A stretch of 26,350 nt of DNA from CAYSRC01 sp964446385. GTDB lineage: Bacteria > Bacillota > Clostridia > Oscillospirales > Ruminococcaceae. The stretch's first letter is position 1. Each line of letters opens with the position of its first letter. The stretch spans positions 1 to 26,350 of the forward strand of contig CAYUOH010000019.1 of the NCBI GenBank assembly GCA_964446385.1. The letters run 5' to 3'. The translations under genes were made by a program, and so were the position numbers. Shown here in pieces: positions 15,029 to 23,242 of the stretch. Below the pieces are notes generated by a model. The model had not been told where the DNA came from and searched no databases. It was given only the letters and a program-made list of their open reading frames with translations.

Positions 15029-15892
15029 ATGGATTACGGAAAAATAAAAAAAGGTTCCCGCCGGGGCGAGATCATCCGCAAGGCTGTCGTGTACTTCCTG
15101 CTGGCTTTGTGGGCGGTGATGGTTCTGTTCCCGTTTTACTGGATGGTGTTGTCCTCAATAAAAAGCTACGGCACCTACAACAGCGAAAGAATTCCTGCCT
15201 TCTTTACTCTTTCGCCCACGCTTCAGAACTATTTCGACGCCTTCACAACGGTGGATCTCGGGCGTTATTTCACCAACACCATTATTTTCACACTGGCCAC
15301 CACGGCCATGATGATGGCGGTTATCGTATTTGCCGCATTCGCCTTCGCCCGGCTTGAATTCAAAGGCAGAAACCTCGTGTTCACACTGTTTTTAAGCCTT
15401 ATGATGATCCCCAACGAGCTTGTGGTTATCACAAATTTTGTAACCATAACCGACTGGGGGATGCGCAACACCTTCTGGGGCCTTATCCTTCCTTCTGTTA
15501 CCTCGGTGTTTTATATCTACCTGCTTAAGGAAAACTTCGAGCAGATTCCCGATGAGCTTTACAAAGCGGCCAAGGTGGACGGGACGAGCGACCTTAAGTA
15601 TCTCTTCAAGGTGCTGATCCCCATCTGCCGTCCCACAATAATTACGGTTATAATTCTCAAAGTCATCGAATGCTGGAACAGCTATGTGTGGCCACGCCTT
15701 ATTACAGACAACCCGCGCTATTACCTTGTGTCCAATGGTATCCAGGAGATCCGCGAGAACGGCTTCGGCCGTGAAAACATCCCCGCAATGATGGCGGCCG
15801 TTGTAGTTATTTCGGTGCCGCTTATCATCCTTTTCCTGATTTTCCACAAGAAAATCATGGCCGGAGTTGCAAGGGGAGGTACCAAGGGATGA
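15029..15892 (+). CDS. CUT1-family ABC sugar permease (UgpE/MalG-like)
   Basis: The protein has 287 aa and is the second permease subunit, with about six membrane helices. The EAA loop is at about 176-198 (LYKAAKVDGTSDLKYLFKVLIP). It starts 12 nt after the previous stop behind GGGGGGAG. It ends with ATGA, overlapping the binding-protein start. The order ATPase, UgpA-like, UgpE-like, binding protein is a complete importer, with no adjacent regulator or glycoside hydrolase that would reveal the substrate. Confidence 0.95.
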   Translation: MDYGKIKKGSRRGEIIRKAVVYFLLALWAVMVLFPFYWMVLSSIKSYGTYNSERIPAFFTLSPTLQNYFDAFTTVDLGRYFTNTIIFTLATTAMMMAVIVFAAFAFARLEFKGRNLVFTLFLSLMMIPNELVVITNFVTITDWGMRNTFWGLILPSVTSVFYIYLLKENFEQIPDELYKAAKVDGTSDLKYLFKVLIPICRPTIITVIILKVIECWNSYVWPRLITDNPRYYLVSNGIQEIRENGFGRENIPAMMAAVVVISVPLIILFLIFHKKIMAGVARGGTKG

Positions 15893-17505
15893 GAAAATTC
15901 TTAAAGGTACTCTGTGCTCTGCTGGTTATTGCGGTCGTGCTCTGTTTTGCCGGATGCCACGGCAGCAGAGTACTTGATCCCTTTGAAATGCCACAGGGCG
16001 GTCTTGATCCCGCGTCTCATTACGAAATTACCTTCTGGGCGAAGAACGATACCAACAAAGCCCAGACAGATATCTACAGGAACGCCATAGACGAATTCCA
16101 AAAGCTTTACCCGAATATAAAGGTGAATATTCGCCTATATACCGACTACGGCCGGATTTACAATGACGTTATTACAAACATTACCACGGGAACCACACCC
16201 AATGTCTGCATAACCTACCCGGATCATATTGCAACATATATCACCGGGCAGAACATCGTGGTGCCCCTTGATGACCTTATGGCCGATGCCGAATACGGTA
16301 TGGGCGGAAGCGCGCTGAAATTCGATTCTCCCGCGGTATCTGAGGTCGTGCCCGAATACCTGAAGGAGGGTATTATAGGGGACAGTACCTACGCACTGCC
16401 CTATATGCGCAGTACCGAGGCCTGCTACGTCAATAAGGATTATGTCGAAAAGCTCGGCTATACGCTGCCCGAAACCCTGACATGGGATTTCGTTTGGGAG
16501 GTATCCGAGGCCGCCATGGCTAAAAACGCTGACGGAACGTTCAGGGTGAACGGCCAGAGCGTCATGATTCCCTTCATTTACAAGTCCACCGACAACATGA
16601 TGATCACAATGCTGCGACAGCTTGACGCCGGATACTCCGATGACGGCGGAAACGTATTGATTTTCAACGATACTACGCGTGAAATGTTGAAAACCGTATC
16701 TTCCCACGCCTCAACGGGTGCATTCAGCACATTCAGGATTTCAAGCTATCCCGGCAACTTTTTTAACGCGGGTCAGTGCATTTTCGCCGTAGACAGTACC
16801 GCCGGTGCCACCTGGATGGGCACTAACGCGCCCCTGCTTGACATCAGTGCCGACCAGATAGTTGAATTCGATACCGAGGTAATGACGGTACCGCAGTTCG
16901 ACACGGCAAATCCGAAAATGATGAGCCAGGGCCCCAGTATCTGCGTGTTCAACAAGCCTGACAGCAGCGAGGTGCTCGCAAGCTGGCTTTTCGCCCAGTA
17001 CATGCTGACCGATGAAATTCAGATGGCCTATGCCGAAACCGAAGGGTATACCCCCGTTACCACGAGAGCGCGCGAAAATACCGAGTATACTGATTATCTT
17101 GCGCGCAGCGGTGAGGACAACGGTACTCACTACGAAGTAAAGATAAAAGCCACGCAGCTTTTGCTGGACAACACAGAAAACACCTTTACCACACCGGTTT
17201 TCAACGGAAGCGCCTCGCTGCGAGACGCCGCCGGCCAGATGATAGAGGAGGTTTCCAAGGCGGTCCGCCGCAAACAGACCGTGGACGAAGGTTATATCGA
17301 CGTTCTGTACGACAATATGAATTCGCTCTACAGGCTGGACAGCCTCTCACAGGCCCGTGGAAACAATGACCGCCGCGAGTTGGGCGAGCTTCCGAAGACG
17401 GCAAAGGCTCTTCTGATCACGCTCGTGTGCGTATGGCTGCTGATAGGTGTATATGTATTATATGAGTATTTGCGAAATAAAAGACCGAAGAACGCTGCAA
17501 AATAG
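15889..17505 (+). CDS. Extracellular solute-binding protein with lipobox and C-terminal membrane helix
   Basis: The protein has 538 aa. The signal peptide ends in lipobox CFAGC (Cys23). The body is a family 1 (UgpB/MalE-like) binding protein: YEITFWAKNDTNKAQ, then IDEFQKLYPNIKVNIRLY, TTGTTPNVCITYPDH, and ASWLFAQYMLTDEIQMAYAE with GYTPVTTRA near the C-terminal lobe. Unusually, residues about 506-525 are a further membrane helix (LLITLVCVWLLIGVYVLY) followed by RNKRPKNAAK, a positive cytoplasmic tail. The receptor would then be held at both ends, close to its permease. It is the last gene of the operon, overlapping the permease gene by 4 nt. The family call is firm; the ligand is unknown. Confidence 0.92.
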   Translation: MRKFLKVLCALLVIAVVLCFAGCHGSRVLDPFEMPQGGLDPASHYEITFWAKNDTNKAQTDIYRNAIDEFQKLYPNIKVNIRLYTDYGRIYNDVITNITTGTTPNVCITYPDHIATYITGQNIVVPLDDLMADAEYGMGGSALKFDSPAVSEVVPEYLKEGIIGDSTYALPYMRSTEACYVNKDYVEKLGYTLPETLTWDFVWEVSEAAMAKNADGTFRVNGQSVMIPFIYKSTDNMMITMLRQLDAGYSDDGGNVLIFNDTTREMLKTVSSHASTGAFSTFRISSYPGNFFNAGQCIFAVDSTAGATWMGTNAPLLDISADQIVEFDTEVMTVPQFDTANPKMMSQGPSICVFNKPDSSEVLASWLFAQYMLTDEIQMAYAETEGYTPVTTRARENTEYTDYLARSGEDNGTHYEVKIKATQLLLDNTENTFTTPVFNGSASLRDAAGQMIEEVSKAVRRKQTVDEGYIDVLYDNMNSLYRLDSLSQARGNNDRRELGELPKTAKALLITLVCVWLLIGVYVLYEYLRNKRPKNAAK

Positions 17506-17519
17506 TGCAGTTTAGCGTA

Positions 17520-17547
17520 TTGCCAAACCGATAGGGCATTGTATAAT
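17520..17547 (+). promoter_or_regulatory. Promoter of the OB-fold-like lipoprotein gene
   Basis: The elements are a -35 TTGCCA (17520-17525), a 16-nt spacer and a consensus -10 TATAAT (17542-17547). The start is predicted near 17554, about 54 nt before the ATG. Confidence 0.65.
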
Positions 17548-17607
17548 TAATATGATGTTGTATTTATATAAATACTACTATAAATAAAGAGGAAGGAAAG
17601 AACAATT

Positions 17608-18336
17608 ATGAAAAAGTTTTTAGCACTGGTTCTTACCCTTTGCCTGGTTATGAGCTTTGCCGCCTGCTCCAACGGCGCAGAGAAAAAAGGCGAGGGTGTA
17701 ATGACCTACGACGAGTACATAGCCGCCGAACTTGAAACCGAAGTCACCGTCGAATGCTATGTACAGGCTCACCAGTCCTGGTGGGAGGATCAGATCACCG
17801 TTTACGCCATGGATAAATCCGGCGGTTACTTCATCTACAACATGGCCTGCACCGAGGCTGACGCGGACAAGCTTGTCCCCGGCACCAAGATAAAGGTTAA
17901 CGGCTGGAAATCCGAGTGGTCCGGCGAGGTAGAAATCATCGACGCCACATTCGAGATCGAAAGCGGCAAGTATGTTGCCAAACCTGTTGATGTTACAAAG
18001 TCCCTCGGAACCGATGACCTTACAAAGTTCCAGAACAGCTTTGTATCTTTCAAGGGCATGACCGTTGAAGCCAGCAAAGACGCTGACGGCAACGATGCCG
18101 CCTTCCTGTACAACTGGGACGGCAGCGGCGAGCTCGGCAACGACCTTTATTTTAACGTAAGCATTAACGGCGAGACATACACATTCACGGTAGAGAGTTA
18201 TCTGTGCGATCAGGACTCCGACGTTTACAAGGCAGTCCAGGCACTCAAGATCGGCGACAAGCTCGACATGGAAGGATTCCTGTACTGGTACAACGGACCC
18301 AACCCCCACATCACAGCAGTCTCCGCTGCGAAGTAA
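17608..18336 (+). CDS. Lipoprotein with predicted OB-fold-like domains, function unknown
   Basis: The protein has 242 aa. It has a classical lipoprotein signal with lipobox SFAAC (Cys20), followed by two beta-rich units, about 33-118 and 120-240. The first begins TYDEYIAAELETEVTVECYVQ and has PGTKIKVNGWKSEWSGEVEI. The second ends KIGDKLDMEGFLYWYNGPNPHITAV. The xGxxVxVxGxxxxxxGxxxI rhythm resembles bacterial OB-fold lipoproteins that bind small ligands or nucleic acid, but I cannot name a family or substrate. GAGGAAGGA precedes the ATG. With its own promoter and terminator it is a single-gene unit between the ABC operon and the pilus genes. Confidence 0.82.
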   Translation: MKKFLALVLTLCLVMSFAACSNGAEKKGEGVMTYDEYIAAELETEVTVECYVQAHQSWWEDQITVYAMDKSGGYFIYNMACTEADADKLVPGTKIKVNGWKSEWSGEVEIIDATFEIESGKYVAKPVDVTKSLGTDDLTKFQNSFVSFKGMTVEASKDADGNDAAFLYNWDGSGELGNDLYFNVSINGETYTFTVESYLCDQDSDVYKAVQALKIGDKLDMEGFLYWYNGPNPHITAVSAAK

Positions 18337-18349
18337 TCTCTTACAGTTT

Positions 18350-18382
18350 AAAATAGGCACCCTGCGGGGCGCCTATTTTTTT
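18350..18382 (+). terminator. Terminator after the OB-fold-like lipoprotein gene
   Basis: AAATAGGC (18351-18358) pairs with GCCTATTT (18371-18378). The upper stem is CCC/GGG and the T-tract runs to 18382. Confidence 0.9.
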
Positions 18383-18383
18383 A

Positions 18384-18411
18384 TTTACAAGCGTTTCCGT
18401 TGCTGTATAAT
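18384..18411 (+). promoter_or_regulatory. pilT promoter
   Basis: The elements are a -35 TTTACA (18384-18389), a 16-nt spacer and a consensus -10 TATAAT (18406-18411). It starts immediately after the preceding terminator. The predicted start is near 18418, about 24 nt before the ATG. Confidence 0.7.
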
Positions 18412-18441
18412 CTAGGTAAACGTAATATTAGGAGTATAATT

Positions 18442-19506
18442 ATGGATATCATCAGCCTGGTACAGACCGCCGCAGATCTTAAAGCCAGCGACCTTCATAT
18501 AGCCTTCGGCCTTCCGCCAAAAGCACGTATCGACGGACAGCTTATCGATATGCCCGACATGCCCCCGCTTTCCGATGAAGATCTTAACGCTCTTGCGCGC
18601 CAGATCCTCAGCGGAGAGGACATGCCCCCGGAGGGTGAGCGCGATCTTGCCCTGCAGGTCGGCGAGCGCCGCATAAGGGTCAACATATACCGCCAGAGGG
18701 GCCATATTTCGGCCGCCCTGAGGCTTTTGAACGATACGATACCGGAGATAGCGGCTCTTGGTCTTCCCTCCGTGGTGGACAGCTTTCCCACTATGAAAAG
18801 GGGTATAGTGCTGGTCACTGGTGAGACCGGAAGCGGCAAAACCACTACATTGGCCGCCGTACTGCAGCGTATCAATAAGACCAGATATGCCCATATAATT
18901 ACGCTTGAGGACCCGATAGAGTATGTTCACACTCCCGACAAATGCCTTATCGACCAGCGTGAGATCGGCGTGGATACAACCGGCTTCGCCGAAGGCCTGC
19001 GCTCCATTCTTCGCGAGGACCCCGACGTTATTCTTATCGGTGAAATGCGCGATCTTGAAACCATAGAAATCGCCCTTACCGCCGCTGAAACCGGCCATCT
19101 TGTTTTTGCTACGCTTCACACCAAATCCGCCGAGGATTCGATCGACCGTATTGTCGGCGTGTTCCCCGCCGAAAGGCAGCGCCAGATTCGTATGCAGCTA
19201 AGCATGACTCTTATGGCCGTTCTGTCCCAGCAGCTTCTGCCCCGTGTGGGCGGAGGACGTGTGTGTGCCTGCGAGACGATGGTTGTAAACGCCGCCATCC
19301 GCAATCTTATCCGCGACGGCAATACCCCCCAGATTGCCAACACCATTGCCACCACTGCGAATATCGGCAATATCAGTATGGACAACGCAATAATCAATCT
19401 GTGCAGAGAAGGAAAAATCACACCCGAAACAGCTGTTCAAGATTCACGCGACGCGGAATATGTCCGTACAAAACTTAGGCTGGGTACTTCCCGCCGTCCC
19501 ATCTGA
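18442..19506 (+). CDS. pilT: Type IV pilus retraction ATPase PilT
   Basis: This hexameric cytoplasmic ATPase depolymerises pili to power twitching and retraction. The protein has 354 aa. Walker A GETGSGKT is at 127-134, the Asp box ITLEDPIEY at 153-161, Walker B VILIGEMRD at 196-204 and the His box GHLVFATLHT at 218-227. The PilT-specific element AIRNLIRDGNTPQI at 285-298 separates it from PilB. The frame is open back to 18400, but those codons overlap the promoter. The ATG at 18442 has AGGAG 7 nt upstream. The gene has its own promoter and is separated from pilB by 280 nt, so retraction and extension motors can be set independently. Confidence 0.95.
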   Translation: MDIISLVQTAADLKASDLHIAFGLPPKARIDGQLIDMPDMPPLSDEDLNALARQILSGEDMPPEGERDLALQVGERRIRVNIYRQRGHISAALRLLNDTIPEIAALGLPSVVDSFPTMKRGIVLVTGETGSGKTTTLAAVLQRINKTRYAHIITLEDPIEYVHTPDKCLIDQREIGVDTTGFAEGLRSILREDPDVILIGEMRDLETIEIALTAAETGHLVFATLHTKSAEDSIDRIVGVFPAERQRQIRMQLSMTLMAVLSQQLLPRVGGGRVCACETMVVNAAIRNLIRDGNTPQIANTIATTANIGNISMDNAIINLCREGKITPETAVQDSRDAEYVRTKLRLGTSRRPI

Positions 19507-19575
19507 AGAAAAGAGAGCAGAATCTGCCAATAACGTCGATTTGAAAAAATATTTAGTTAAAATTTATATATCTTA

Positions 19576-19604
19576 TTTACAAACCGCAAGTACTCTGATA
19601 TTAT
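19576..19604 (+). promoter_or_regulatory. Candidate pilB operon promoter
   Basis: The elements are a -35 TTTACA (19576-19581), a 17-nt spacer and an extended -10 TGA-TATTAT (hexamer 19599-19604). The predicted start is near 19611. A second, weaker candidate lies just upstream: TTGAAA (19541-19546), 17 nt, then TTATAT (19564-19569). Confidence 0.6.
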
Positions 19605-19610
19605 GAATTT

Positions 19611-19786
19611 GTGTATATTGCACTTTAAAACGGTGCTGCCGCAAAGAAAGGCTGCGGCACTCTGTTTTATGTTATCTTTACGATGAAAAGCGTGACGCAT
19701 ACCTTTTCTGACAGCAGATTACGAGTTTTTTTACACCCTATTACACATAACTTGGACCGAATTAATTATTTACAGGAGAGATAATT
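19611..19786 (+). promoter_or_regulatory. Long structured leader before pilB, no recognised riboswitch
   Basis: About 175 nt lie between the predicted start and the pilB ATG. TGCCGCA (19637-19643) pairs with TGCGGCA (19653-19659), 7 bp with a 9-nt loop, followed by CTCTGTTTT. A second hairpin is GAAAAG (19685-19690) with CTTTTC (19703-19708), and a seven-T run follows at about 19735-19741. The first hairpin could instead be a weak pilT terminator. The GEMM-I landmarks of c-di-GMP riboswitches are not present. Confidence 0.4.
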
Positions 19787-21484
19787 ATGGCATATATGCG
19801 TCTTGGCGATTTGCTGATCGCCTCCGGTGCTATTAATAACGAACAGCTGAGCGAAGCCCTTGCCCGCCAGAAAACTACCGGCGAGCGTCTGGGCGACGCC
19901 CTTATCAACGGCGGTACTATTACCGAGGCGCAGCTTATCGACGCTTTACGGATGCAGCTCGGCTTAGACTTTATCGACCTTACCGCGATCAGCATCCCGG
20001 TTGAGATGGTCAAATTCGTTCCGCGCAGCATCGCACGCCGAAGCAACGTCGTTCCTGTAAAGTTTCAAAACAACATTCTGTATATCGCGATGAGCGATCC
20101 TCTGGACTTTGTAACCCAGGAGGAGATCAAGAATACAAGCCGAAAGCGCGTTGTCCCCATGATTGCCACCCGCCGCGCCACCGAGCAGGCTATTTCACGT
20201 CTGTACGGCAACGAGGGTACGGCGCGAGCCATCGAGGATATGAAGCGCGAAGCCGGCATCGAAACTGCAGACATCATACCCGAAAGCATGGCCGTCAACT
20301 CCATAGACGACGCCACGGCGGCTCCGACAATCAGATTCGTCAATTCCATTATCGAGCGCGCATTTGATGAGCGGGCTAGCGACATCCACGTCGAGCCTCT
20401 GGGTAACGATCTTGCGGTACGTATGCGCATAGACGGCGTGATGCAGCGTGTACTTACCGTCCCCGTCAATCTTCAGTCTTCTGTAATATCCCGTCTCAAG
20501 ATAATGGGAAGCATGGACATCACCGAGCGCCGCATTCCCCTGGACGGCCACGCCACGGTTAATATCAAGGGGCATACAATTGATCTTCGTATTTCTTCCC
20601 TTCCTACTGTGTACGGTGAAAAGCTTGTTATACGTCTTCTGGACAAATCCACCAAGGACATAAACAAAACGTCAATTGGCCTTGAAGGCCGCGAGCTTGA
20701 GAAATACGAATCACTCCTGCACAACAACAGCGGTGTGATCCTGCTGGTCGGCCCCACCGGAAGCGGTAAATCCACCACGATGTTTGCCATTCTTTCCCAG
20801 CTTGCCACCGAAAAAGTAAACGTAGAATCCCTGGAGGACCCTGTCGAATACGAAATTCCCGGAGTCAACCAGTGCCAGATAAACGAGAAGGTCGGTATGA
20901 CCTTCGCGAACGGCCTCCGCGCCATGCTCCGTCAGGACCCCGACATTATATCGGTCGGTGAGATCCGCGACGGCGAGACTGGAACGATAGCGGTTCGCGC
21001 CGCCATCACCGGACACCTTGTTATATCCACTCTGCACACCAACGACGCGATAACCGCAGTAAACCGTCTGTGTGACCTGGGCATTGAGCGCTACATGGTC
21101 GCCGGTTCCCTTCGCGGCGTAATATCCCAGCGCCTTGTCCGCAAGGTCTGCCCGCACTGCGCCGAGGAATATGAGCCCTCCGTCGCTGAAAAGCTTTTAC
21201 TGCGCTTTAACCCCGCTGAGAACGTCAAATTTTATAAAGGCAAAGGCTGCTCCGAATGCAACCACCGCGGCTACCGCGGACGTACCGCTGTATTCGAAAT
21301 TCTTATGGTGGGTCCCGAGATCCGCCGCATGATATCCGAAGGCGCGTCCGACGAGGAGGTTCTCCGTGTAGCTGCCGAAAAATACGGTTTTGTTTCTCTT
21401 GATGAAAACTGCCGGGATCTGGTACGCCGGGGCGTTACCTCCGCGGAGGAAGCCCTTAAGGCCATCAGCTCCGCCGAGCATTAA
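19787..21484 (+). CDS. pilB: Type IV pilus extension ATPase PilB with MshEN-type N-terminus
   Basis: PilB powers pilin polymerisation at the inner face of the membrane. The protein has 565 aa. Residues 5-28 and 34-57 are two 24-residue copies of RLGxxLxxxGxIxxxQLxxALxxQ separated by five residues. This is the layout of c-di-GMP-binding MshEN domains. The ATPase core has Walker A GPTGSGKST (322-330), an Asp box SLEDPVEYE, Walker B IISVGEIRDGET and a His box GHLVISTLHTND. A tetracysteine zinc site (Cys455, 458, 488, 491) is typical of PilB/GspE and absent from PilT. AGGAG lies 8 nt before the ATG. It is followed 20 nt later by pilC. Confidence 0.97.
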   Translation: MAYMRLGDLLIASGAINNEQLSEALARQKTTGERLGDALINGGTITEAQLIDALRMQLGLDFIDLTAISIPVEMVKFVPRSIARRSNVVPVKFQNNILYIAMSDPLDFVTQEEIKNTSRKRVVPMIATRRATEQAISRLYGNEGTARAIEDMKREAGIETADIIPESMAVNSIDDATAAPTIRFVNSIIERAFDERASDIHVEPLGNDLAVRMRIDGVMQRVLTVPVNLQSSVISRLKIMGSMDITERRIPLDGHATVNIKGHTIDLRISSLPTVYGEKLVIRLLDKSTKDINKTSIGLEGRELEKYESLLHNNSGVILLVGPTGSGKSTTMFAILSQLATEKVNVESLEDPVEYEIPGVNQCQINEKVGMTFANGLRAMLRQDPDIISVGEIRDGETGTIAVRAAITGHLVISTLHTNDAITAVNRLCDLGIERYMVAGSLRGVISQRLVRKVCPHCAEEYEPSVAEKLLLRFNPAENVKFYKGKGCSECNHRGYRGRTAVFEILMVGPEIRRMISEGASDEEVLRVAAEKYGFVSLDENCRDLVRRGVTSAEEALKAISSAEH

Positions 21485-21504
21485 AGGGGAGGTACGCCTG
21501 ATAT

Positions 21505-22722
21505 ATGACAACCTTCAAATACACCGGCCTTACGGTCGGCGGCGCGAAAGTTTCCGGAATTGTCGAGGCCTACGATGAATATGAGGCCGTCGCCTCGCTG
21601 CGCGACCGGGTGCCCGTAATAACCGAGATATCCGCAGTTTCAGAAGCAGCCCCCTCGTTATTAAACATGGAGATAGGCGGCAGCGGAAAGATAAAGCTTA
21701 AAGAGCTTGCCATGATGTGCAGCCAGTTTTCCATCATTCTTTCAAGCGGAATGCCCCTTATGCGATGCGTTCGCATGGTTGCGTCCCAGACGCAGGACAA
21801 GAAAATGAGGGCGATGCTTGAAAAAGTTGCCCAAGATATTGAAGCCGGATACAGTATGACCGCAAGTTTTGAAAACAACGGCGAAAACCTGCCCGTGACC
21901 TTCATAGAGACAATACGGGCCGGCGAGGCCAGCGGTACGCTTGAAAACTGCTTTAAACGTCTTTTCAGATACTATGACAAATCCGCCAAGACAAAGTCGC
22001 AGGTCGTATCCGCGCTTACATACCCCGCGCTTGTGATCTTCGTCGCGATTGTGGTTTTCATCATTATAATGACGGTGGCTGTGCCGCTGTTCACAAAGTC
22101 ATTCCTTGAAATGGGCGTGGAGCTTCCGTTTATCACCAAAGCAATGATGGCGGTAAGCGACTTCTTTGTAAACTTCTGGTGGGTAATCCTGCTGGCAGCC
22201 GCGGTATTTATCGCCGGGTACCTTGTGGCGCGGCGCAGCGAGGAATGGAAAAAAGCTCTCTCAAAATTTGCGCTTGAAAAGGCTCCGCTTCACAAGATAC
22301 GCAGTATGAGCTGCAGCGCCACATTCGCCGATACAATGGCTACCATGCTTTCCGCAGGTCTTCAGACCAACCGTGCTCTTGAAGTTACGGCCGGGATAAT
22401 CACCAACGACGAGTTCAGGGACGGGGTCGACCGGGTTCGCCTCAATGTGGAGCAGGGCGGCGGAATTGCTTCCGGAATGGAGGCTCAGTGCTGCTTCCCC
22501 GATATCCTTATTCAGATGACAGGTGTGGGCGAGGAGGGCGGTACACTTACCGAAACACTGGAGGTCGTGGCCGACTATTACAACAACGAGGTTGAGGTTG
22601 CGACCGGTCGCCTATTATCCCTTATGGAGCCGGTTATTACAGTCGGTCTCGCCGTGCTTACCGTATTCCTTCTGTTGGGCGTTTACCTTCCGATGTTCAG
22701 CATGTACGGAAGCATAGGATAA
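21505..22722 (+). CDS. pilC: Type IV pilus inner-membrane platform protein PilC
   Basis: The protein has 405 aa, as expected for the GspF/PilC family that couples the PilB and PilT motors to pilin insertion. The N-terminal part starts TTFKYTGLTVGGAKVSGIVEA. Two cytoplasmic T2SSF helical domains (about 70-190 and 270-390) share the pattern QFSIILSSGMPLMRCV / FADTMATMLSAGLQTNRAL and RAGEASGTLENCF / GVGEEGGTLTETL. Membrane helices lie near 168-195, 225-242 and at the C-terminus (ITVGLAVLTVFLLLGVYLPMF). GGGGAGG lies 12 nt upstream, a rather long spacing, but no other start fits. It is co-transcribed with pilB. Confidence 0.97.
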   Translation: MTTFKYTGLTVGGAKVSGIVEAYDEYEAVASLRDRVPVITEISAVSEAAPSLLNMEIGGSGKIKLKELAMMCSQFSIILSSGMPLMRCVRMVASQTQDKKMRAMLEKVAQDIEAGYSMTASFENNGENLPVTFIETIRAGEASGTLENCFKRLFRYYDKSAKTKSQVVSALTYPALVIFVAIVVFIIIMTVAVPLFTKSFLEMGVELPFITKAMMAVSDFFVNFWWVILLAAAVFIAGYLVARRSEEWKKALSKFALEKAPLHKIRSMSCSATFADTMATMLSAGLQTNRALEVTAGIITNDEFRDGVDRVRLNVEQGGGIASGMEAQCCFPDILIQMTGVGEEGGTLTETLEVVADYYNNEVEVATGRLLSLMEPVITVGLAVLTVFLLLGVYLPMFSMYGSIG

Positions 22723-22804
22723 TCACCTTGTGCTATGTGCGCCGATTCAACCCCGGCGTGTATATAAATAGAAAAACAAACTATCACTAATTAAGGAGAA
22801 TAAA

Positions 22805-23146
22805 ATGAAAAGAAACAATAAAGGTTTCACATTGATGGAAATGCTGATCGTTGTCGCGATCATCGCCATCCTTGTTGCTATCGCGATCCCCACTTTCAGC
22901 GGCGCCCTCACAAAGGCTAAGGAAGCTGCCGATGTTGCAAATGTCCGTGCCGAATATGCAGAAGTTGTTGTCGCGAATCTTACAGCGGGAAATGCTTTTG
23001 CAGACTATGCGGGTCAAACTCTTAATTACCCTGGAAAACTTGAATGGAAAGTTGATGCAACAGGTGTTCTGACCGTTACCTATGATGGAACTACTACGGA
23101 TCTTGCCCTTACTGCAAATCCTGTAGAAGCAAATCCTGTAGAATAA
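22805..23146 (+). CDS. pilA: Type IV prepilin (major pilin candidate)
   Basis: The protein is 113 aa, short for a pilin. The type III signal is MKRNNKG, cleaved before Phe8. The mature N-terminus FTLMEMLIVVAIIAILVAIA has the conserved Glu5 and hydrophobic assembly helix. The helix continues as GALTKAKEAADVANVRAEYAEV, and the globular part is only about 50 residues with no cysteines. The C-terminus ends ANPVEANPVE, encoded by a perfect 15-bp tandem duplication. AAGGAG lies 7 nt before the ATG. It is the only prepilin seen in the window and sits between pilC and pilD, so it is the best candidate for the major subunit. Two hairpins follow the gene. Confidence 0.93.
   Translation: MKRNNKGFTLMEMLIVVAIIAILVAIAIPTFSGALTKAKEAADVANVRAEYAEVVVANLTAGNAFADYAGQTLNYPGKLEWKVDATGVLTVTYDGTTTDLALTANPVEANPVE
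23114..23143 (+). repeat. 15-bp perfect tandem duplication at the end of pilA
   Basis: The unit GCAAATCCTGTAGAA occurs at 23114-23128 and again at 23129-23143, directly before the TAA stop. It encodes ANPVE twice. The identical copies suggest a recent, possibly slippage-prone, expansion. Confidence 0.95.
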
Positions 23147-23198
23147 GTGTAAATAATACCCACAGGTAATTGTTAATCTGCAAATGACTTAAGATCCG

Positions 23199-23223
23199 AT
23201 CCTCCTTTGCATGCAGGGAGGAT
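23199..23223 (+). other. First hairpin downstream of pilA
   Basis: ATCCTCC (23199-23205) pairs with GGAGGAT (23217-23223) around an 11-nt loop. No T-tract follows. It may protect the 3' end of the pilin message. Confidence 0.5.
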
Positions 23224-23242
23224 AAAGTAAAATAACAACCCT

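Noticed and set aside
19603..19686. 27-codon open frame (MNLCILHFK...) in the pilB leader
   Set aside because: Its ATG lies inside the -10 box of the best promoter and it has no ribosome binding site, so a leader peptide is unlikely.
19611..19786. c-di-GMP (GEMM) riboswitch in front of pilB
   Set aside because: A GCAAAG fragment is present, but the paired tetraloop-receptor layout and other conserved GEMM positions are missing. It is described only as a structured leader.
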